In this document: positions 58,506-64,000 of the stretch, in pieces
Numbering within the stretch: position 1 is the first letter of the stretch
Layout: each line of letters begins with the position of its first letter
From: an uncultured Eubacteriales bacterium
Lineage (GTDB): Bacteria; Bacillota; Clostridia; Christensenellales; CAG-138
Assembly: GCA_900540495.1 (NCBI GenBank)
Contig: UQGA01000006.1
Location: 1 to 64,000, forward strand
DNA length: 64,000 nt
Reading direction: 5' to 3'
The notes under the pieces: model-generated
Told to the model about the DNA's origin: nothing
Database searches by the model: none
What the model saw: only the letters and a program-made list of their open reading frames with translations
Translations under genes and position numbers: made by a program

Positions 58506-60157
58506 CCGGCGGGCGGCGCCGGAAGCGGTCGCCCGTTTTGCCAGACGAGAGGAGAAGGGGGGAGCCGTTCGTGACGGTAAAGAGAAAGGCGTCAATCCTA
58601 TCGGGCGCCATGTTCCATGTGCTGGCGGCGATCCGGTCGGGGGAGGTGTACGGCATCGGCATTGCCGGCCGCGTGGAACGGATGACGGCCGGCCGGGTAC
58701 GGCTTGATCCGGCTACGATCTATGCGGTTCTGATGCTGCTTTTGCGCAGGCGGTATATTCGAGCGGCCGCCCCAGCGCCGGGGGAGGAGGAGGAGCGGTA
58801 CCGCTACGCCGTCACCGAGCGGGGGAGCGCCGCGCTTGCGGCTGCGGAGATGGCGGGGCGGCAGGCGGATACAGCCGCCCGGCGGCTGCCGATCCGGCGC
58901 CCGGCGGCACAGGACCGTCTCGCCGCGATGGCGAATCCCGCCCGGCGGGAAAACGGTTCAACGGGCCGTGGGCGGCGGCAAAAGCGGGAGGTCCATCGCC
59001 TGCCGCCGTGTCCGCGCGATGACCGGAAGGGCCTGGAGGCCTGGTTTTCCGCCATGGCGGCGGAGGGATTGTATTTTAGCGAAGAGGTCGTCCCGCGGGA
59101 TGCGGCGACCTTTGTGCGCGGCAAGCCGCAGCAGGTGCGCTACCGGCTGACGCCCATCCAAAACCGGCCGCCGCATCCGGATGTATTCACGATCAAAACG
59201 GATCAGGAGCTGCTGGCGCTCATGGAGAAAGAGGGCTGGAGCTTTGAGGGCTGGTATGGGGGCTATTGCGTCTGGGGCAGCGTGGAGCCGGATTCATGCG
59301 AGCCGCTTTCCGATCCGGTCGTGCTGGCGTCCGCGCTTGGCGCGACCGTGAAACGCCGGTGCATGGAGGCGGCCGTGATGTTCTTGCTGCCGCTGCTCTT
59401 CCTCTGGAAACTCAGCGCGTCCTGGGGCCTGTTGAATGCGTTTGTCCGGCTGGGACCCATCCCCATCCTGCTCGTGCTCCTGTGCCTGTGCTGGGAAGGC
59501 CTGATCCCGGCAATTTCCGCCGTGGGGCTGCAGCGCGGGCGACGCCTGTTGCGCGGCGGCATACCGGAGATCGGGAAACGGTCATACAGGCGGGTCGGGT
59601 TGCTGGTACGGCGGCGGCTTGTGCCCGCCATTGCGCTGGTCGCCGTGCTGCTCGGCGCGATACCGCATACGGTCCGCACTTCGCAGGAGACGCTGTTTTC
59701 CGACTATGCCGGAGAGGTGCCGGCCGCCGTCGAAGCGGCGCTTGCGATGACAAACGGCGCTTCGCAGGCCGGGGACGGCTATGTCACGGCCTGGAAGAAC
59801 GTGCTTGCGCCGTGCTGCTTCAACTTTTTCGGGCTGTACCGGTCCGAACACAGCCTGGAATTCGATGAGCTGAGGATTGCTTATTATCGGTTCTCCAGCG
59901 CTTGGGTTGCCCGGTTGTTCGCGGAGGAATGGCTGCGCACCGAATGGAGAGGGGAACCGTTAGCGGCGGAGACGTCGACGGTTTCCGGAGTGGATCTCGT
60001 CATGATCGACCTGCCCGGCAGCGACATAACCGCGCTGACGTTATGCAGCGGGAACGTCGTCATGTACGTGAAGTGGACGGGTTCGGCGCCGCCGCTCGAG
60101 CGGTGGGCGCCCCTGTTGGCGCAGAGTCTTACGGAATGACCGGCGGGCGGCGCCGGA
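58452..60157 (+). repeat. 72-bp near-identical repeat at both paralogue 3' ends
   Basis: Bases 58452-58523 and 60086-60157 differ at one position. Each covers the last codons (APPLERWAPLLAQSL-E), the stop and about 19 bases downstream. The remainder of the two genes is strongly diverged, so identity stops abruptly. Confidence 0.9.
58571..60139 (+). CDS. Membrane-bound PadR-DUF2812 regulator-like protein (paralogue 2)
   Basis: A 522-aa paralogue of the preceding protein. The PadR-like winged helix (about residues 10-90) is clearer here: YGIGIAGRVERMTAGRVRLDPATIYAV and RYRYAVTERGSAAL. A linker is followed by DUF2812 (about 135-240) with KGLEAWFSAMAAEGLYF, VRYRLTPIQNRPP and KEGWSFEGWYGGYCVW. 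Membrane helices and a C-terminal external domain follow. GTG 58571 is chosen because GGGGGGAG lies 6 nt upstream. The gene begins 65 nt after paralogue 1, so co-transcription is likely. Confidence 0.8.
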   Translation: MTVKRKASILSGAMFHVLAAIRSGEVYGIGIAGRVERMTAGRVRLDPATIYAVLMLLLRRRYIRAAAPAPGEEEERYRYAVTERGSAALAAAEMAGRQADTAARRLPIRRPAAQDRLAAMANPARRENGSTGRGRRQKREVHRLPPCPRDDRKGLEAWFSAMAAEGLYFSEEVVPRDAATFVRGKPQQVRYRLTPIQNRPPHPDVFTIKTDQELLALMEKEGWSFEGWYGGYCVWGSVEPDSCEPLSDPVVLASALGATVKRRCMEAAVMFLLPLLFLWKLSASWGLLNAFVRLGPIPILLVLLCLCWEGLIPAISAVGLQRGRRLLRGGIPEIGKRSYRRVGLLVRRRLVPAIALVAVLLGAIPHTVRTSQETLFSDYAGEVPAAVEAALAMTNGASQAGDGYVTAWKNVLAPCCFNFFGLYRSEHSLEFDELRIAYYRFSSAWVARLFAEEWLRTEWRGEPLAAETSTVSGVDLVMIDLPGSDITALTLCSGNVVMYVKWTGSAPPLERWAPLLAQSLTE

Positions 60158-60562
60158 CGGCCGCACGGGCGATCCGCCCGTGCGGCCGTGCTTTATCCGC
60201 AGCGCATCCGCCCGTGCGGCCGGGACTGTCCTTCTGTCCATTTTGCTCTGCGCCCGCCGCATATCTTCCGCACGGGCGTGTTTTGCCGCCCACGCACAGA
60301 TGGGCCGCCACGCACAGATGGGCCGCCTCCCGCGCGCAGCCCGTTTTGATGCGAAGCATCGGACTACGCAAAAATTGCCCCCGCGCGCGACCCGCTTCTG
60401 AGAAGGCCGGTCTTGGGCCTGAATGTGCGGGCCGCCTCCCGCGCGCCTCGCTTTCCGGTTTCGGCGGGCCTTTGCAACGCCGGTAACGACCGTTTGAGCG
60501 CCGCCGATCGGATACCGGAAGCCTCTGCCGCTGGTCGGGGCGGGATTTGCAAAAAAATGTCA
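60158..60562. other. Gene-free region with small repeats
   Basis: About 400 bp without a supported gene. CCGCCCGTGCGGCCG occurs twice (near 60174 and 60208). CCGCCACGCACAGATGGG is repeated in tandem (near 60290-60325). GGGCCGCCTCCCGCGCGC occurs twice. Confidence 0.5.
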
Positions 60563-60591
60563 TTGACAAGAGCGGCATTTTGTGGTTTAAT
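60563..60591 (+). promoter_or_regulatory. Promoter of the XRE-cupin/potABC operon
   Basis: TTGACA-17-TTTAAT. An inverted repeat follows 10 nt downstream. Confidence 0.8.
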
Positions 60592-60601
60592 TGCGCTGCC
60601 T

Positions 60602-60622
60602 GAGTTTAGTGAATCTAAACTC
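60602..60622. promoter_or_regulatory. Operator of the XRE-cupin regulator
   Basis: An inverted repeat GAGTTTAG-TGAAT-CTAAACTC with perfect 8-bp arms lies at the expected transcript start. A further GTTTAG half-site lies 3 nt downstream. It is probably the autoregulatory site. Confidence 0.7.
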
Positions 60623-60646
60623 ATTGTTTAGAAAGGATTGACTTCG

Positions 60647-61183
60647 ATGGAGATCGGCGACAAGGTCAAACGCCTGCGCCTGCAGCGCGGGCTGACGCAG
60701 GAAGAGCTGGCCGCGCGCACGGAGCTGACCAAGGGGTTCATCTCCCAGCTTGAGCGCGATATCGCCTCCCCCTCCATTGCGACGCTGATGGACATTCTCG
60801 AGGCGCTGGGCACCGATATCGCGGCGTTTTTCAACGAAACGCAGAACGAAAAGGTCGTCTACCGTGCAGAGGACATGTTCGTCAAGGAAGCCGACGACGG
60901 CGGGGCCGTGCGCTGGCTGGTGACCAATGCGCAGCGCAACGCGCTCGAGCCCATCCTCGTCACGCTGCCGTCGGGCGCCGGCACCGAGCCGGACGATCCG
61001 CACGAGGGCGAGGAGTTCGGCTACGTCCTGCAGGGCTCGGTATGGTTGCTGCTGGGCGAGCAGCGCTTTCGCGTCCGGCGGGGCGACAGCTTCTATTTCC
61101 GCCCCGTCGCGCAGCACTGTCTGCGCAACGCGGGGCGCGCCGAGGCGCGCGTGCTCTGGGTTTCGACACCGCCGTCGTTCTGA
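60647..61183 (+). CDS. XRE-cupin regulator (PuuR-like)
   Basis: A 178-aa regulator. The N-terminal HTH_3 domain (about residues 3-60) has KVKRLRLQRGLTQEELAARTELTKGFISQLER. The C-terminal cupin (about 105-175) has HEGEEFGYVLQGSVWLLLGEQ and GDSFYFRPVAQH. Such proteins often sit before polyamine transport genes and respond to polyamines. Its potABC neighbours support this. The ATG at 60647 follows GAAAGGA. The upstream TTG frame has no room for a ribosome binding site. Confidence 0.93.
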   Translation: MEIGDKVKRLRLQRGLTQEELAARTELTKGFISQLERDIASPSIATLMDILEALGTDIAAFFNETQNEKVVYRAEDMFVKEADDGGAVRWLVTNAQRNALEPILVTLPSGAGTEPDDPHEGEEFGYVLQGSVWLLLGEQRFRVRRGDSFYFRPVAQHCLRNAGRAEARVLWVSTPPSF

Positions 61184-61219
61184 TGGTCGGGTATTACGGT
61201 CAATGGGAGGGCGTTTGGG

Positions 61220-62593
61220 ATGAAGGACAGGCATCTGATCGAGCTCATCGACGTATCCAAGGATTATGCGGGCGACGTGGCGCTCGAACACGTCACCCTC
61301 TACGTCAAGGACGGGGAGTTTTTGACGCTGCTCGGCCCCTCCGGCTGCGGCAAGACGACCATGCTGCGCCTGATCGCCGGGTTCATCATGCCCACGTCCG
61401 GCCGCATCGAGATGGACGGCGTGGACATCGCTTCCGTGCCGCCCTACAAGCGCCGCATCAACACGGTGTTCCAGAAGTACGCCCTGTTCCCGCATTTGAA
61501 CGTATTCGACAACATCGCCTTCGGCCTCAAGATCAAAAAGCTCGACAAGCGCGTGATCGAGGAGAAGGTCAACGCCATGCTGGAACTGGTGAACCTGAAG
61601 GGCTACGGCAAGCGATACGTCGATCAGCTTTCCGGCGGGCAGCAGCAGCGGGTGGCCATCGCGCGCGCGCTGGTCAACGAGCCGCAGGTGCTCCTGCTCG
61701 ACGAGCCGCTCGGCGCGCTCGACCTCAAGCTGCGCAAGGAGATGCAGGTGGAGCTCAAGCGGATGCAGCAGCGCCTCGGCATCACGTTCATCTATGTGAC
61801 GCACGACCAGGAGGAGGCGCTCACCATGAGCGACACGATCGTCGTGCTCAAGGACGGCGTCATCCAGCAGATCGGCACGCCGGCAGACATCTACAACGAG
61901 CCGAAGAACCCGTTTGTAGCGGATTTCATCGGCGAGAGCAACATTCTGCCGGGCATCATGCTGCAGGATTACCGCGTGCAGATCCGCGGCATGGCATACC
62001 CGTGCGTGGATGCAGGTTTTGGGAAAAACGTGGAGGTGGACGTGGTCGTCCGCCCGGAGGATATCGATATCGTCCCGCCCGAGCAGGCCCGGCTGCGCGG
62101 GGTGGTGCAGTCGGTCGTGTTCATGGGCGTACACTACGAGGTGGACGTGGACTGCGGCGGTTACGAGTGGATCGTCCATACGACGGACTATGTGGCCGTG
62201 GGCGACGAGGTGGGGCTTTCCCTGCCGCCGGATGCCTTCCACGTGATGAAGAAGACCCGTTCGATGAACATTTTCGACGCGGTGGCCTATCCCGACGAGG
62301 ACCTCGTCACATTCAGCGGGCACGACTTTGCCTGCCGGCTCGGCGAAGGCTTCGCCCACAAGGAGGAGGTGCTCGTGCAGATCCGCCCGGCGGACGTGGA
62401 GCTCATCGCCCCGCAGGATGCGGAGCTGACGGGCTTTGTAAAGGCGTGCATGTTCCTGGGCACGCACTACGAGGTGACCGTGACCTGCGGCGAGGACGAC
62501 TGGATCGCCCGCGCGGACGAGATCATGGAGACCGGCGAGGAGACGGGCATCCGCGTTTCGCCCGAGCATATCGCCGTGTCGCACAGCGCGTGA
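61220..62593 (+). CDS. potA: Spermidine/putrescine ABC transporter ATP-binding protein PotA
   Basis: A 457-aa PotA-type ATPase. Walker A is GPSGCGKTTML, the Q-loop FQKYALFPHLNVFDNIAFGL, signature LSGGQQQRVAIARAL and Walker B VLLLDEPLGALD. Usual PotA proteins have about 350-380 residues. The extra length comes from a second copy of the TOBE_2 module: VVVRPEDIDIVPPEQARLRG...VHYEV is echoed by VLVQIRPADVELIAPQDAELTG...THYEV. GGGAGGG precedes the ATG. It is 36 nt after the regulator gene. Confidence 0.94.
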   Translation: MKDRHLIELIDVSKDYAGDVALEHVTLYVKDGEFLTLLGPSGCGKTTMLRLIAGFIMPTSGRIEMDGVDIASVPPYKRRINTVFQKYALFPHLNVFDNIAFGLKIKKLDKRVIEEKVNAMLELVNLKGYGKRYVDQLSGGQQQRVAIARALVNEPQVLLLDEPLGALDLKLRKEMQVELKRMQQRLGITFIYVTHDQEEALTMSDTIVVLKDGVIQQIGTPADIYNEPKNPFVADFIGESNILPGIMLQDYRVQIRGMAYPCVDAGFGKNVEVDVVVRPEDIDIVPPEQARLRGVVQSVVFMGVHYEVDVDCGGYEWIVHTTDYVAVGDEVGLSLPPDAFHVMKKTRSMNIFDAVAYPDEDLVTFSGHDFACRLGEGFAHKEEVLVQIRPADVELIAPQDAELTGFVKACMFLGTHYEVTVTCGEDDWIARADEIMETGEETGIRVSPEHIAVSHSA

Positions 62594-62620
62594 GCGCAGG
62601 GGCAGAGGGGAGGTGAGCGC

Positions 62621-63406
62621 GTGAAGCGGACCATGTTTGCCGGCCCATACCTGGTATGGATGCTGATCTTTATCCTTTCGCCGATGCTGCTGATCCTGTA
62701 CTATGCGTTTACCGCCAACGGCAGTTTCACGATGGCGAACCTGATCGCGGCGGTCGATCTGGCCAACATCCGCGTGTTGCTCGATTCCATCCGGCTTGCG
62801 CTGTACACGACCATCCTGTGCCTGCTCATCGGCTATCCGGTCGCGTATCTGCTCTCGCGCATGAAAAAGGCGACCGCCACGCTGCTGTCGGTGTTCTTCA
62901 TCGTGCCGATGTGGATGAACTTCCTGCTGCGCACCTATGCGTGGAAGGTGCTGCTCGGCGCGTTTTCCAACATCCTGTATACCGAGGGGGCGGTGCTGCT
63001 CGGCATGGTGTACAATTTTCTGCCGTTCATGATCCTGCCCATCTACACGGTGCTCATGAAGCTCGACAGCAGCTATGTCGAGGCGGCCAACGACCTCGGC
63101 GCCAACGGCGTCAAGACGTTTTTCCGCGTGGTGCTGCCGCTTTCGGTGTCCGGCATCGTCTCGGGCGTGACGATGGTGTTCATTCCGTCGACGACGACGT
63201 TCGCCATTTCGCAGTTGCTTGGCGGCGGCAAGACCATGCTTTACGGCGACCTCATCTACATGCGCTTCATCACCGAGCAGGCGTGGAGCGCCGGCAGCGC
63301 GCTGGCGATCATCCTGCTGGTGTTCGTCACGCTGAGCATGGCCGTCATGCGCCGGGCGGAGCGTGCCGGCGGCAGGGAAGCGGAAGGGGGCGGCCGCATA
63401 TGGTAA
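62621..63406 (+). CDS. potB: Spermidine/putrescine ABC transporter permease PotB
   Basis: A 261-aa membrane permease. A first helix with LVWMLIFILSPMLLILYYAF precedes the ABC permease core, which has LYTTILCLLIGYPVAYLLSRM, FLLRTYAWKVLL and the EAA-type loop VEAANDLGANGVKTFFRVVLPLS. The GTG start at 62621 has GAGGGGAGGTG upstream, and ATG 62633 is a possible alternative. The end overlaps potC by 7 nt. Confidence 0.94.
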   Translation: MKRTMFAGPYLVWMLIFILSPMLLILYYAFTANGSFTMANLIAAVDLANIRVLLDSIRLALYTTILCLLIGYPVAYLLSRMKKATATLLSVFFIVPMWMNFLLRTYAWKVLLGAFSNILYTEGAVLLGMVYNFLPFMILPIYTVLMKLDSSYVEAANDLGANGVKTFFRVVLPLSVSGIVSGVTMVFIPSTTTFAISQLLGGGKTMLYGDLIYMRFITEQAWSAGSALAIILLVFVTLSMAVMRRAERAGGREAEGGGRIW

Positions 63407-64000
63407 AGCGTCTGCGCGGGTTTTTCAAGGGTACGTATCTCGGGCTGATCCTGCTGTTCCTGTACGCGCCGATTCTGATCCTGATCGTGTTCTCGTTTAA
63501 CGAGAGCAAGACGCTCGGCAACTGGACGGGGTTCACGTTCGACTGGTACGAGCGGCTGCTGCGCACCTCGGAGATCACCGACGCCATCGTGGTGACGGTC
63601 ACGCTCGCGGTGCTCTCCTCGCTTGCGGCCACGGTGCTCGGCACGGCCGCCGCCATCGGCCTGCACGCGATGAAAAAGCGCCGCCGTCTCATCATCGAGA
63701 ACATCTCGCAGCTGCCGATGGTCAATCCCGATCTGGTGACCGGCATTTCGCTGATGCTGCTGTTTCTCGTGATCGGCCTGCGCAACGGGTATGTGCGCCT
63801 GCTCATCGCGCACATCACGTTCAATCTGCCGTATGTGATCTTTTCCGTACTGCCCAAGCTGCGCCAAAGCTCCGACATGCTGTACGAGGCGGCGCTGGAC
63901 CTGGGCTGCACGCCGCTGATGGCGCTTTGGCGCGTTGTCATACCGGATATCCTGCCCGGCATCGTGTCCGGCGCAATCCTGGCGTTTACGCTCTCGATTG
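63400..64000 (+). CDS. potC: Spermidine/putrescine ABC transporter permease PotC (cut by window end)
   Basis: The first 200 codons of a PotC-type permease. It has a first helix with YLGLILLFLYAPILILIVFSFN, the W-G-F-T-F-x-W-Y segment NWTGFTFDWYERLL, and further helices including SQLPMVNPDLVTGISLMLLF. The EAA loop YEAALDLGCTPLMALWRVVIPDI lies near the cut. The ATG at 63400 overlaps the end of potB, with GGGGG upstream. potD, the binding protein, is expected just beyond the window. Confidence 0.93.
   Translation, partial: MVKRLRGFFKGTYLGLILLFLYAPILILIVFSFNESKTLGNWTGFTFDWYERLLRTSEITDAIVVTVTLAVLSSLAATVLGTAAAIGLHAMKKRRRLIIENISQLPMVNPDLVTGISLMLLFLVIGLRNGYVRLLIAHITFNLPYVIFSVLPKLRQSSDMLYEAALDLGCTPLMALWRVVIPDILPGIVSGAILAFTLSI

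Overview
The window is strongly GC-rich DNA from a spore-forming bacterium, most likely a high-GC member of the Clostridia (Bacillota). Spore genes are present: spoIIR, sleB and ypeB in one operon, plus a stand-alone protein resembling the Spo0A DNA-binding domain. Anaerobic-type genes (NfnAB-like flavoproteins, a desulfoferrodoxin), consensus sigma-A-type promoters with 17-base spacers, and strong GGAGG ribosome binding sites fit this. The species cannot be told from the sequence.

Layout. 0.3-4 kb: an XRE regulator, a small cyclase-family hydrolase and the NfnAB pair. 4-7 kb (minus): ypeB-sleB-spoIIR with a forespore-type promoter. 7-11.4 kb: a MarR regulator and a two-gene heterodimeric ABC exporter, each preceded by the same palindromic operator. 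11.4-12.5 kb: an unexplained block, then tRNA-Met. 12.5-19.3 kb: a housekeeping run trxB-glmM-nth-obg-desulfoferrodoxin-yhbY-sfp-like-DUF4349 lipoprotein. 19.5-25.6 kb: a HAD phosphatase, a SanA-like protein, the Spo0A-C-like protein, a polyprenyl-phosphate sugar transferase, a membrane protein and pfkA.

26.2-35.9 kb is the most unusual metabolic region. One operon encodes a GNAT-like protein, a thiolase-fold protein with proline where the nucleophilic cysteine should be, its OB-fold/Zn-ribbon partner, and DUF2877-FdrA-DUF1116, homologues of the reported E. coli oxamate carbamoyltransferase AllH-AllF-AllG. A cyclase-family amidohydrolase follows. Then come an unknown protein and a UraA-like nucleobase permease with a long structured leader. 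Together they suggest an uncharacterised route that imports and opens a ring compound and conserves energy as carbamoyl phosphate, with a CoA-linked step. That is inference.

36-47 kb: mtaB-rsmE-prmA (minus), holA, a Dabb protein whose 3' end is triplicated, uvrB, uvrA and a YdcF-like protein. 47-51.6 kb: a MacAB-like efflux system, a YcxB-like protein and a 41-aa membrane peptide. 51.7-52.8 kb: a DUF1002 secreted protein (minus). 53.0-54.3 kb: a gene-free island of three tandem-repeat families, one carrying copies of the 5' end of tRNA-Ala. 54.3-56.7 kb: a polar amino-acid ABC transporter. 56.9-60.1 kb: two tandem membrane-bound PadR-DUF2812 proteins. 60.6-64 kb: an XRE-cupin regulator with its operator and potABC, cut by the window end.

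Recurrent short tandem duplications (about 19-106 bp) in intergenic DNA are a feature of the whole window.
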